Shown piece by piece: positions 21,720 through 32,334 of a stretch of DNA of 64,000 nt. This stretch comes from Leptobrachium leishanense. Its lineage: Eukaryota; Chordata; Amphibia; Anura; Megophryidae. The stretch is taken from assembly GCA_009667805.1 (NCBI GenBank), contig CM019063.1:353610942-353674941 (forward strand), written 5' to 3'. The translations under genes were made by a program, and so were the position numbers. The notes under the pieces were generated by a model. That model was not told the origin of the DNA. It did no database searches and saw only the letters and a program-made list of their open reading frames with translations. The stretch's first letter is position 1; each line of letters begins with the position of its first letter.

Positions 21720-23689
21720 TTTCCTTGATCATCAGCCACTGCGGGGGGGGAAACCAAGTTGACCTGAACCTGTCCTTGTGCCATACTCACACAGGTACTC
21801 GTTGATGGCCCTCTGCTGCTTGTGCAGACGCTGCAGCATTGCTAATGTCGAGTTCCACCTGGTGGGCATGTCACAGATCAGACGGTTTGTGGGAAGGTGG
21901 AATTCTCTTTGAATTTCTGCCAGATAAACACTTGCTGGGAATGACCATCTGAAGTGGCTGCAGACTTTTCTGGTCTGGCTGAGAAGCTCTTCCAGCCCTG
22001 GGTACTTGGTTAGGAAACCCTGTACCACTAGATTTAGGACATGCGTCAATTTACCCTTGCGTAGGGTGGAGAGAAGGTTGCTGCTATTATCACAGACGAT
22101 CATTTCCAGCTGAAGCTGGCGTGGTGTTAACCATCTCTGCACCTGCCCCTGCAGAGCTGACAGAATTTCTGGCCCGGTGTGGCTCCTGTCCCCTAAACAA
22201 ACCAGCTCAAGCACAGTATGGCATCTATTTGCTTGAGCCATTTTGTAGACCCTGTCAGGCGTCGGTTTAACTGCTACTTCGCCAGAGACGGAGGAGGAGG
22301 AGGAGGAGGAGGAGAAGAGGGAGAGGTGGTGGTGGAACAGACAGACCTCATACAAGCAGCTTTCTGGAGGCGTGGTGGATGAACAAGCTCCAGCACAGAG
22401 CCCCGTCTTGGATCCCTCCCAGCTGCAATCAGTTACCCAGTGTGCCGTGAAGGAAATGTAACGACCCTGTCCATGACGTGCCTAAAGTCAGATACACCTT
22501 GCTGCTGACTGCCTTTCCCAATGACTGGATAACATTGTCTTCCACGTGCTGGTATAGTGCTGGAATGGCCTTCCGTGAAAAGTAATGGCTTTTTGGAACC
22601 TGCCACTGTGGTACAGCACATTCAGCAAATTCACGGAAGGGTGCAGAGTCCACCAGCTGGAAAGGCAGCAGCTGCAATGAGAGTAATTTTGCTAAACTGG
22701 CATTTAGACGATGTGGTTGCGGATGGTTGGGACTATATTTTTTCTTACACTGCAGCAGCTGGGGCAACATAATCTGACTGCGTAAATCTTCGAAATGGGA
22801 TGCTGTCACATTGTGAGGAAGGAGCTGGTACATCCATTACTGTAGCATCATCCCTGTCAGTGGAGGTTGTAGGCAATGACATGGCAGGACATACAGTGGG
22901 GGGGTAGAGACAGATGAGGAGGACCTACACAAAGTTTTGCGCCAACGGGATGTGTGGCAGGAGGTCATATGTCGCCTCAAGCACGTGGTACCCAAGCGTC
23001 CGGTGTCTTTCCCACGCTTGAGCCTCAACTGACATAGATTACAAATAGCAATGATGGGGTCTGAGACAACAGCGCTCTGCACCTGAGCAGCTCTGACATC
23101 TGAAGCATTGGATTGGCTAGTGCTACGGTTGGTCATAGAGGATGTTGTGCCTCGTGTTTGTTGTGCCTCCTCCTCTTCCTCCTCACTTGACTCCTCTGTT
23201 CGTTCAGGCACCCAAGTGGAGTCAGTGACCTCATCATCATTGTCATCATCACCCCCTATCTCTGTCACTGGAGTCAATTTGGCAGTATGCTGCAGCTGCT
23301 GGGGAAACATGAGTGCCAGTTATTTGTGTGTCATCACTGGCACCCCCTTCCTCTAGGTTGATTATACTCCCTTCCTCAACCTCAGAGACTGAATCAGAGC
23401 ATTGTACCTGCTGCACGTCCTGAAGCACCATGTCACTGTAATAGTAGTCAAACAATTCAGCTGACTCCGTGTGTGATAGCGAGGCTATGGCAGGAGTAGC
23501 TGTGGACATGGAGGCTACATTAGATGCTTTGGCAGCTGAGGTGGACTGTAAAGCACTACAAGTCTGGCTGGCAGAGGACTCGGAGGATGAGGATGGCCTG
23601 GTTAGCCAATCCACCAAATCCTCTGTATGTTGCTGCTGCTTAAGACGGCCAGCACCATTTAGAAAGGACAAGCGTGGTGCGGGGAATGC

Positions 23690-24543
23690 CCGTGACCATT
23701 GCAGTGGAGCACCGACGGCCTCGGAGGAGGCCTGTGGGAACCCTGCTCCCGATGTGCCTATTGGTATGGCTGGGGGGCAACCCTGCGTACCGCCGCTCAC
23801 TGCTGCTGACCTGCATAGGGTCATGGAGGATTTCCGGGGCCTCTGGAGGAGCGACCTGCAAGAGGTACGTTCGGCAGTAGAAGCCTTACAATCCAGGATC
23901 GCTGATGTACATAATAAATCACTGGAAACGGCGGCGGTGCAAGTTTTATCCGATGCCAAGGTTACTAACCTTCGGACGCAAGTTTCACTCCTCAGCTCCG
24001 CAGTGCTTGCTATGGAGAACCGACATAGGCGACGGAATCTTCGTCTGCGGGGGATCCCGGAAGATGTCTGCTCCGGAGAGCTCCTGCTCTATCTCCGAGG
24101 TGTTGTGGCTCACCTCCTACCTGCAACTGGGAATTCCTTGGAACCAGCCATGTCCTCAGCCATGTGTGTCAAGAAGGCAGCCACTGCACCGGTGAAGGCT
24201 CCACACGACGTGATTCTGGTTATGAGGGATGTGCATATACACTCCCAGATCCTTGCAGCTGTCAGCCCTGAGTTTAAAGTCACGTATGCCTCTGCCTGCA
24301 TTACTGTTTACCGGGACTTGTCACTCCTGGCACTGGCGGCCAGACGGAGTTTGAGATATTACCGCTCGGCTTCGTGGACACGGTATGCGATACCGCTGGG
24401 GCGTCTCGGGATCTCTCAACGTGTCCCACTTAGGCAAGTCCTACTCAGTGGCAACTTTAGAGGAGGCACAGGCGGTGCTCTCTAAACTGGGACTTGAGAC
24501 ATTGCCGCGAAACCCCGCACCACTGCTGTCAGACCCTGGATGA
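23690..24543 (+). pseudogene. L1-type ORF1 of the ORF1-only LINE, frameshifted near the end
   Basis: RNA-binding ORF1 protein. A coiled-coil region (LQEVRSAVEALQSRIADVHN, then LRTQVSLLSSAVLAMENRH) leads into RRRNLRLRGIPEDV, the start of the RRM-like domain, and APVKAPHDVILVMRDV. The C-terminal domain (YRWGVSGS ... KSYSVATLEEAQAVLSKLG) is read in another frame after a shift near 24380 and ends at TGA 24541-24543. The resemblance to ORF1 of the LINE at 2936-8471 is at motif level only, so it is a different subfamily. No ORF2 follows. Confidence 0.85.
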
Positions 24544-25152
24544 TCTGACTACCCCTCCATCTTTGTCTTTTGTGCGGTTTTTGATACTCCCCGTTATTTG
24601 TTTCTGCGCACTTTAGACTCTTAGGAGGACGTTTCTGCTTTACGATTTTTCGCTGAGGCCTTCGACTCCCCTCTTCACCCCTCCCTTAACTGATGGTATT
24701 CCTTCAAGTGGACACGCTAACCTACCTGTTGACATCTGGGGCTTGATGTTCGTCCGCTGGTGCATCGGGACTCCCCCCTTCCCCCCCTTTTTTTTTTTCT
24801 ATTTTTTATATGTATGGGACATTGGGTGGTACACTGGGTGAGCCGCTAGGGCAGCAACCTAGGCTCTTGCCGTCCTCTTGGCCCCAGGTCTCCCGGCCCT
24901 GTGGCCTCTTTCATGGCCCTTGGCCCCCTCAGGGGTGTTAGGGTGTGCCAGGAATGCCACAATTTCTTGGGCAGTCCTTTACGATTTTTTTTTCCCCTCC
25001 CTCTCCTTATTTGGCTTTCCTGATGCCTTAACGTCGGACTGTGTTGCCTCTTAGTTTTTCTGACTATACCCCCCCTGATTTGTCTTGTTTCACTCACCAC
25101 CACTTATTACTCCCCCTTTCATTCTGATGCGTTTTTTGGTTCCTGACTTTGC

Positions 25153-25170
25153 ACGGCCCTGCGTGGCCGT
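25153..25170 (+). other. 3' stem-loop of ORF1-only LINE
   Basis: ACGGCC-CTGCGT-GGCCGT, a perfect 6-bp stem about 50 nt before the A-tail. The second ORF1-only LINE has the same 18-nt element with two substitutions (50048-50065). Confidence 0.65.
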
Positions 25171-25429
25171 TTGTTATGTTTTTGTGTAGCTGTTATGCTT
25201 ATAAAATAAAAATTTTAAATACAAAAAAAAAAAAGGACAAGCGTGCCCCTGCAGAGGATGCACCACGTCCACCACGACCAGAGGCACCTCCCGACACCGG
25301 GGCTGCTTGCCCTCTTATCTGTGTCTTCGAGCGTCGCCTGTCCTTTTTGTTCTTTCAGACATGGTGAGTGATCTATAGATTAAATATATACAGAACTCTG
25401 ATTCAACTCTGGTATAAAGATTACAGATT

Positions 25430-26110
25430 TACAGAACTCTGGTATAACTCAGTGAGACACCCTGATAGCTGGCAGCCAGTGACAAGACACAGATTACAAG
25501 TCTCAGAAACCTCCTATAAATCAGTGAGATCCCTTGATGGGTGGCAGTGACAAGACACAAATTACAATTCGCAGAAATCTGCTACAAGTCAGTGAGACCC
25601 ACTGATGGGTGGCAACAGTGACAAGACTCAGATTACAATTCACATAAATCTGCTAGAAGTATGTGGGACCCCCGATAGCTGACAGTGACAAGACACAGAT
25701 TACAAGTCTCAGAAACCTCCTATAAATCAGTGAGACCCCCTGATGAGTGGCAGTGACAAGACACAGATTACAAGTCTCAGAAACCTCCTATAAATCAGTG
25801 AGACCCCCTGATGGGTGGCAGCCAATGAGAACACACGGATTATAACAATTCCCAGTTATTTTGTAGAAATTAGTGACCCCCAAAATACTGCGTGGCACTG
25901 GCAGTAAATCACAAGACACAGATCACCTCAATTCCCAAATATTTTGCAGAAATTACTGAGCCCCCAAAATAGTTGCTGGGAGTGAGCACAAAGATTACCT
26001 CAGATTACCTCAATTCCAAAATATTTTTCTGAAATCACTGAGCACCCAAAATAGTTGCTGGGACTGAGCAAAGATTACAACAATTCCCAGATATTTGGTA
26101 GACATGAGAC
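25430..26110. repeat. Tandem repeats in the hAT tail
   Basis: First about seven units of 55-65 bp sharing tgacaagacacagattac and cagtgagaccccctgatg, then longer units sharing ccaaaatagttgctgg and aattcccagatat. The second type is also the landing site of the hAT copy 9004-13427. Confidence 0.8.
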
Positions 26111-26516
26111 CCCCCCAGTAGCTGGTGGCAGACTGGCAGTAAGAACACACTAACACAACAACAATCTCCTATGTAATCTCCTCTCAAATACATGCAGAAG
26201 TGCTGTTTGGAAATCTTATATAGTGTGCTGCGGGATTTAGCTTTGTGAGCCCATGATTGGGCAGAATTTGCCCAATCAGGACTCTGAGCCGTGATTGGCA
26301 TAGTGTTGAACCTGTCTTGCACCTGACCTGTGGTCAGATGCAAGGGTGTAGCCAATTACAAGCTTCAGGCCACTGGAAAAGTGCATTGTGGTCCATTGTG
26401 GTGCATTGTGGACGAACATGCGGCGAACACCCGGAAATGTTCGTAGTTCGCGAACAAACGAACAGGCTATGTTCGATGCGAACTCTGAACCGATCGAACT
26501 GAACAGCTCATCCCTA

Positions 26517-26985
26517 ATCACAATGAGGAAGAGGCCCAACAAAAACGAGGCACAACGTCCTCTATGAGCAACCATAGCCAGTGCAAGGCATCAGAAGTCA
26601 GAGCTGCTCATGTGCAGAGCACTGTTGTCTCAAAGCACACGTGCAGGAACTCTGCTGTCTGGGAGTTCTTCACAAAATGTGCAGCAGACCGCAGCGTTGC
26701 TATTTGTAAGCTATGTCTGAAGAGGATGAAGCGTGGGAAAAACATCACACACTTGGGTACCACGTGCTTGACAAGACATATGACCACCTGCCACGCACAC
26801 CATTGGCGCAACACTTTGCATAGGTACTCCTCCTCATTCTCATCTGTCTCTACCCCCCACTATATTGCAGTATCAAAGCGCCACGAACACAGCTCGGTGG
26901 GAGACCCAATTCACCAACCGTCTCCACGAGGTTTCTATCAAATGGGGACGCCGCTAGCCCCCTGGATCAGCTGGACAGAAGAAGG
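26517..26985 (+). pseudogene. N-terminal fragment of a second hAT transposase with complete BED finger
   Basis: From ATG 26564 the frame reads MSNHSQ, then SAVWEFFTKC, ICKLCLKRMKRG and CLTRHMTTCHAHHW, a full BED finger (aromatic pair, Cys pair, then His/Cys pair) that binds transposon ends in this family. It is homologous to the minus-strand gene at 23310-22840 but keeps about 60 bp deleted there. It stops being recognisable after 26880. It directly follows the right terminus of the other hAT, so that element probably inserted at its 5' part. Confidence 0.8.
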
Positions 26986-27078
26986 GGATAGATCTCCAGT
27001 AGATAAGAAGTGCCAATCGGTTTATTAGGGTACAGCACACCCAAGGAAAATCAGTGACGTTTCGACGCTGAGGTCTAA
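26986..27078. repeat. Possible Penelope-like terminal fragment
   Basis: The stretch ggtttattagggtacagcac ... gacgtttcgacgctgaggtc resembles Penelope-like element terminal repeats, which often carry an ACGTTTCG motif and ggtc. No coding part is present. Weak support. Confidence 0.25.
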
Positions 27079-27302
27079 GGCTAGGGTCAGACTAACGCAT
27101 TTTTGACGTCTACCGCCAAAAAGTGCGTTGATGCGTCCGAATACATTTTTTTACGGAATACACGAAAGCGGTCAGACGATGCGTAATTCTGGACGTATTT
27201 TTTGACGGAGCTGTGAAAAAAGACAGAAATCAGATTAATCAAATCAATTCCTGAATGAAAAAATAAGGGGAAGGGGTATAAAAAGCCATTTTGTGTATGG
27301 TG

Positions 27303-27402
27303 NNNNNNNNNNNNNNNNNNNNNNNNNNNNNNNNNNNNNNNNNNNNNNNNNNNNNNNNNNNNNNNNNNNNNNNNNNNNNNNNNNNNNNNNNNNNNNNNNN
27401 NN
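27303..27402. other. Assembly gap, 100 N
   Basis: One hundred undetermined bases, the usual size of a scaffold join of unknown length. Frames spanning it are meaningless. Confidence 1.
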
Positions 27403-27689
27403 AAACACAAGTGAGGAGAGGGAGGGAGAATCACAGAGGTCAGACCCAATATTTACAAAATATTGACCTGACCTGACAAATTAGAATTTTTATTTTGATT
27501 TTTTCTAACTTCTGATTGGATGTTGCTAGCCTGCCTCTCTGATGAGGCAGGCTAGGAACATCCCACTCAGCCCAAGATGACCCTGCCCTTAGAAGGGCAG
27601 CGCCATCTTGGCTGTCACTTTTTTTTCTTTTTATTCATTTTTATTTTATATTTTATTTTTTTACACTTTTTTTACACTTTTTTTACTCT

Positions 27690-28368
27690 GCTGGGTGCCT
27701 TGATCCCTCGAGGCACCCAGCAGAGCACCTGATCACTCATGTGATCTTTTTGTACTGAGTGCCACGATACCTCGTGGCACTCAGTACTTCCTGCCGCTAC
27801 CGGAAGTGATCGCTCGGGGGGAGCGATCACTTAGCGGACCGGCGGCAGGTAAGCATATTGCAGGGATGCCTCGATGTCGAGGCATCCCTGCAATATACAC
27901 AGAGCAGCTGGAAGTGATACCGATCGCTTCCAGCGCTCTTTAGAAGTGCCGGGCACCTCTCCGGTGAAACCGGATGTAGATCGCTCCCGGGGAGCGATCA
28001 CATGGTGCCCCGGCACTTCTCACCGCCATTGCACGGATGCCTGGACTCCCAGGCATCCTGCAATGTGGTTTGAGCTGCTGGAAGCGATCCGATCGCTTCC
28101 AGCGCTCTCTCTTAGTGCCGGGCACCTCTCCGGTAAAACCGGATGTAGATCGCTCCCGGGGAGCGATCACATGGTGCCCCGGCACTTCTAACGGCCATTG
28201 CACGGATGCCTGGACTCCCAGGCATCCTGCAATGGCGTTTGAGCTGCTGGAAGCGATCCGATCGCTTCCAGCGCTCAAAAAACCCCAGGACGTACCATGT
28301 ACGTCAGCGGGTCTAAGAGAGACCCGCTGCAATGACGTACATGGTACGTCCGCGGTCGGGAAGGGGTT
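27690..28368. repeat. Palindrome-rich block, probably a TTAA-type MITE
   Basis: A chain of more than ten near-perfect hairpins, for example tgctgggtgcct/aggcacccagca, ggatgcct/aggcatcc, gatcgctccc/gggagcgatc and gacgtaccatgtacgtc. A unit of about 185 bp is repeated between 27890 and 28280. It ends gggaaggggTTAA, so it may be a piggyBac-like MITE whose other end lies in or near the gap. Non-coding. Confidence 0.7.
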
Positions 28369-28428
28369 AAACGTCAAAACATAGAACACATTATTACAAA
28401 CAAACTAAATACATATTTATGACATATA

Positions 28429-29184
28429 TTACAAATCATGATACCGACGAGCATCTGGGTCATGAGGGCCGGTGGTGTGGCTAGAGCAGGACTCCGACTC
28501 TGTGGGTGGCCTAGCTACAGGGGGCATGTGTGGGTGGGTGGACAGCACCTGACTGGGGAGGGAAGATCCACTGACATTGGCGGATTGTGGCACAGCACCG
28601 TAATAAAAGGCTGCCTGTTGGGGATGGGAAAGGATGTCATCAAATATTGCCAGGGATCTGCGGCGGTACTCCACCTTCTGAGCCGGGGTCATCTGGTTGA
28701 GGAGGGACAGACAAGAATTAAAAAAGGACATGTCCTCGGAGTCGGCAAGCATGCAGCGTTGATGTGGATGGTCAGTTTGAGCCTCCATGAAAGCAACCAT
28801 GGCCTGCTCCAGGTCTGTAGCTGGTGCCCTTCTCTGTGCAGGTCTGGTGCTGGCTGTTGGTGCTGTACCTGGCACCTGTCCTGTCTCCACATCCTCCTCC
28901 AGCTGCGACTCTGCACCACCCCGGTTGACCTCCTCCTGTCAGCTGGCAGAACCTCCTGGCAGCAGGTTTTGGACCTGTGAACCGGAGGTCGATGGCTGCT
29001 CAATGCTGCTGACGCTACTTCGTGGCTCCTGGGTCCTTCGGAGGAATGACAGTTGTTCCGTGTATATATATCCACGGACCTTCTTCGAGCCAGCTCCAGA
29101 GCGCGCAGCCATGGCTTGTTTTTTCTGTACCCGCGTATAGTTGTCGCGTACTGTGCACCATTTGTTCATGGCCTCTTGTGCTGC
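28429..29184 (-). pseudogene. Harbinger MADF-BESS protein, second exon, one stop codon
   Basis: DNA-binding partner that Harbinger transposases need for nuclear import and end recognition. The frame starts after a plausible acceptor (ttttgcag at about 29185) and reads QEAMNKWCTVRDNYTR, the C-terminal part of a MADF (Myb-like) domain, then a basic linker (GSKKVRGYIYTEQLSFLRR). It ends with a BESS-like motif (DMSFFNSCLSLLNQM ... RSLAIFDDIL) near 28730-28620. A single in-frame TGA at 28939-28941 interrupts it; otherwise it is open to 28429. The N-terminal half of the MADF domain is the exon at 34707-34505, on the far side of the transposase gene. That layout implies a long intron containing the transposase gene on the opposite strand. 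Confidence 0.78.
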
Positions 29185-29337
29185 AAAACATGATGAGTGT
29201 GACATTAGCTTGGGTTCATCGGATGTGATCATAAGCAAACATTTTTATTTTGTCTTCTAGGTATCTTGCTAGTGGATGCAGTTTGAAGGATCTGCATTAC
29301 AACTTCCGCATTGGCAGATCAACAGCTGGTGAGATCG

Positions 29338-29936
29338 TGTCACGAGGCGTGTGCGGTTCTGGTATGAGCCCAGCAGGCGGCGACACAGAGGGGAGGCCAG
29401 ACAGGAGTCACGCAATGCAGATTCTTTAATAAAACATAACTGGTCCTTAACTGCAGGCAAAAGAACAAAGGGAATAGCAATAAAGTCCAGGGAGATTCCG
29501 TGGATTGTGGGTAGTGCAGTCCTAGACTGCAGACAGGGCCCACCAAGAGGAAGTCTGGACAGTGGTACCTGGATCAAAGAGGTCAGAGTGTGATCAACAA
29601 CTGTAATCCACGGGTAGACAGATGGGTCCTGGATACGTAGGATAAGCTGGTTCTGGAAGAGCAGGTTAGCACACCACCAAGAGACCTTAGTCAAGGATAA
29701 CAATAATGCAGACCCACTGTTGGCTGGGTCTCTCTGCCTTTTAAGGAGGCTTAAACATGGATAGGCCTCAGCTGGAAGTCCAGGGCTAGACAGGAAAACC
29801 CAGGCTGGATCTCCAGGAGCCTGGACATGGTGCTTAGCCTGGGCAAAACCTGGACTGGAATCCAAGAATGAAGAAATCCAGGGCAAAGTTCTTAGATCCA
29901 GGTTTGCTAGACAGGTACACGGGGTGGACCGTGACA
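29338..29936 (-). repeat. 3' LTR of the second gag-only element
   Basis: 599 bp, TGTCACGGTCC ... CCTCGTGACA on the element strand. It contains TTAAAAG and the GGGTCTGCATT start copy at 29703-29713. It differs from the other LTR at several positions, so it is older than the element at 18447. Confidence 0.82.
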
Positions 29937-30001
29937 GTACCCCCCCCCTGACGGGTGCCCTCCGGGCACCGAGGCTGGAACAGGGGATGGAGCACAGATC
30001 A

Positions 30002-31995
30002 TCACCCTCCAATGTACCCAAAGTCTGGATTGCCATAAACGTCACCATAAGCACGTAGAGCCCTCTCGAAATGTGGCAGGTTCTCTTTCCGGACCAACGT
30101 GCCATTGGATGCCCAGACGCAGCCCTCGGGAGCAAGACGTACAATGGGTGATGGACCCTTGGCAAAGTTCGGTAGGGCAGCGGCCTTGGTGCTGCTCAGT
30201 AGGGCAGCGCCTTTGGCAAAGCTCGATGGGGCAAAGCCCCTGGCAAGGTTCGATGGGGCAAAGCCCCTGGCAAGGTTCGATGGGGCAGCGCCCCTGGCGA
30301 GGCACGGAGGGGCAGCGCCCTTGGCGAGGTCCTTGGTACAGCACGACTCAATGGTGGCAACCTTGGTGAGGCACGGCACTTGAGCGACCTCGGTACTGCA
30401 CGGCACTTGAGCGACCTCGGTACTGCACGGCTCTTGAGCGACCTTGGTACTGCACGGCTCTGCAGCAACCTGGGTACAGCACGGCTCTGCGGCAACCTGG
30501 GTACAGCACGGCTCTTGCTGGGCAGTGAGCGGCTTGGCGTTACGGCGGCATCGACGACCCCGTGGCGGTGATAGCTCAGGATAACCTGCGGGATGCAGGG
30601 CAGCGACCTCCGGGGACCTTGCGAGATGCAGGGCAGAGAGTTCTGGAGATCCTGCGGGATGCAGGGCAGCGACAACTGGAGATCCTGCGGGATGCAGGGC
30701 AGCGACAACTGGAGATCCTGCGGGATGCAGGGCAGCGACAACTGGAGATCCTGCGGGATGCAGGGCAGCAACAACTGGAGATCCTGCGGGTTGCAGGGCA
30801 GCGACAACTGGAGATCCTGCGGGTTGCAGGGCAGCGACAACTTGAGATCCTGTGGGTTGCAGGGCAGCGACAGCTTGAGATCCTGCGGGTTGCAGGGCAG
30901 CGACAACTGGAGATCCTGCGGGTTGCAGGGCAGCGACCTCTGGAGATCCTGCGGGTTTGCAGGGCAGCGACCTCTGGAGATCCTGCGGGTTGCAGGGCAG
31001 CGACCTCTGGAGATCCTGCGGGTTGCAGGGCAGTGACCTCTGGAGATCCTGCGGGTTTGCAGGGCAGCGACCTCTGGAGATCCTGCGGGTTGCAGGGCAG
31101 CGACCTCTGGAGATCCTGCGGGTTGCAGGGCAGCGACCTCTGGAAATCCTGCGAGGTGCAGGGCAGCAACCTCCGTAGTCAGTGTCAAAGCAACCTCCAT
31201 GGACATAGAAGACTCTGAATCTGTGGGCAAGGTAGGTTCCATGTCCATGGGTTCAACGTCAGCAGGCTCAGATGGCGCGGTGTCCAAGTAATCAGAGAGG
31301 GAGTCCTCCTCTGTACTCTCCACTTCAGAGAAGGTTTCCCTAAATTCAGGTCTCTTAGATCTGGGTACCGGAGTATGGCGAGACTTGCCAACTGTGGTAG
31401 CCTGGCGAGGCCTAGCAGGAGTAGAGAATGGGCGAGGCTTGGCTGTGGGCTGGCGAAGCTTGACAGCAGCTTGGCCAGACTTGGCAGGATTAGAGACTGG
31501 GCATGACTTGGCTGTGACCTGGCGAGGATTGATATTGGCTTGGCGAGGGCTGGCAGAGACAGGGTGCTGTCGAGCCTTGGCACTTGGAGTTTGCTTAGAC
31601 ATTGTTGGCAAGGACTCAGCAAGTAATGTCTCTTTGCTTTTAGCATGCTCAGACACAGGAGGAGCAATCAGCGCAGGAGTAACAGGATTGACTCTGGTCT
31701 GTGCAGGGGATGGCTTGGGTGGGCGCACAGGGCACGCAGATATGAAATGTGAGCCCGCACTACAATAGAAGCACAGTCCCAAAGACCTCCTCCTGGAGCG
31801 TTCCTCCTCAGACAAGGGTCTCCTGCAGCCAGACATCGAAGTTGAAGAGCGCACCTTAGGTGAGGTGCCCCTTAATCCTTGCAGCACTTTCAGCAACATA
31901 GAGTCCAGTTGCTGCAGGAAGTTCTCCACAGCCATTTTCATGGATGCCACCACCGCCTGTATCACCGCAGACTCGTAATAAGATGGGGTCTGCAT
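30002..31995 (-). pseudogene. CA-less gag with CCHC knuckle and 11-residue repeats, frameshifted
   Basis: Homologue of the gag at 19322-20953. ATG at 31995 lies inside the priming segment. The N-terminal helix (SAVIQAVVASMKMAVENFLQ) is followed by EEERSRRRSLG and the knuckle CFYCSAGSHFISAC (C-x2-C-x4-H-x4-C) with PVRPP after it, as in sushi gags. Next comes a Lys/Pro/Ala-rich region, an acidic segment, then an 11-residue repeat array (SPEVAALQPAG) in which extra T residues near 30957 and 31058 shift the frame. The C-terminal part (AKGAAPP-type repeats, end GDVYGNPDFGYIGG) reads in another frame to 30002. No capsid or pol. Probably once similar in function to its homologue, now broken. Confidence 0.78.
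30590..31170 (-). repeat. 33-bp tandem array, about seventeen units
   Basis: Unit gatcctgcgggatgcagggc plus agcgacaactgga, period 33 bp, encoding an 11-residue repeat. Two units have one extra base (gcgggtttgcagg). Open frames on the plus strand here are by-products of the repeat. Confidence 0.95.
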
Positions 31996-31996
31996 T
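31986..31996 (-). other. Self-priming PBS of the second gag-only element
   Basis: AATGCAGACCC on the element strand, one base after the 5' LTR. It is the exact reverse complement of GGGTCTGCATT at 33409-33419. The gag ATG (31993-31995) lies inside it, as in the first element. Confidence 0.75.
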
Positions 31997-32334
31997 CTGT
32001 CATGAGGCGTGTGCGGTTCTGGTATGAGCCCAGCAGGCGGCAACACAGAGGGGAGGCCAGACAGGAGTCACGCAATGCAGATTCTTTAATAAAACATAAA
32101 TGGTCCTTAACTGCAGGCAAAAGAACAAAGGGAATAGCAATAAGGTCCAGGGAGATTCCGTGGATTGTGGGTAGTGCAGTCCTAGACTGCAGACAGGGCC
32201 CACCAAGAGGAAGTCTGGACAGTGGTACCTGGATCAAAGAGGTCAGAGGGTGATCAACAACTGTAATCCACGGGTAGACAGATGGGTCCTGGATACGTAG
32301 GATAAGCTGGTTCTGGAAGAGCAGGTTAGCACAC

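Larger units (their letters stand above)
23677..25231 (+). mobile_element. ORF1-only LINE with 14-bp target duplication
   Basis: Flanked by aaaggacaagcgtg at 23663-23676 and 25232-25245, ending in an A-tail (25221-25231). Inside is only an L1-type ORF1 (23690-24543) followed by about 690 bp of non-coding 3' sequence. No endonuclease or reverse transcriptase is present. The 5' end may be slightly truncated, since no clear ORF1 start is seen. It has the same design as mammalian HAL1 (half-L1) elements, so it would need a partner's ORF2. Confidence 0.82.
18068..25362 (-). pseudogene. hAT transposase with BED finger, split by two retroelements
   Basis: Read from 25362 leftwards. It starts with ATG and MSERTKRT, then a Gly/Arg/Ser-rich tail, an acidic Ser-rich N-terminal region (to about 23300), a BED-type finger (CNLCQLRLKRG ... 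CLRRHMTSCH, about 23060-22940), a helical domain (22833-22429) and the catalytic region with HTVLELVCLGDRSHTG, ICDMPTRWNSTLAMLQRL (22260-21800). After the LTR insertion it continues with PFEEATRMVSRDSACISD and PLVFLLEHTLRG (18430-18310). The conserved C-terminal hATC domain is missing. The aromatic half of the BED finger, present in the copy at 26564 as VWEFFTKC, is deleted here. Several frameshifts; inactive. Confidence 0.85.
17664..26516. mobile_element. ZBED-type hAT element carrying a transposase gene, with two nested insertions
   Basis: Layout from left: internal hAT sequence (terminus lost), a short 136-bp-type repeat stretch, the transposase gene on the minus strand, a tail of tandem repeats, and the right terminus gaacagctcatcccta ending at 26516. 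Removing the LTR element 18447-21719 and the LINE 23677-25231 leaves about 4 kb. It abuts a second hAT copy (26517 onwards), so it probably inserted into that copy's transposase gene. Confidence 0.82.

Noticed and set aside
25340..25372. Acceptor-like ttttgttctttcag followed by gtgagt, suggesting a tiny plus-strand exon
   Set aside because: The same bases are the reverse strand of the hAT transposase start (MSERTKRT). No supporting exon lies on either side.
27087..27476. Frames running through the block of N
   Set aside because: The residues across 27303-27402 are undetermined, so the frame has no meaning.
30562..31218. Plus-strand frames of 218 and 147 residues rich in GLQGSD-type repeats
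   Set aside because: Antisense by-products of the 33-bp array inside the second gag gene.
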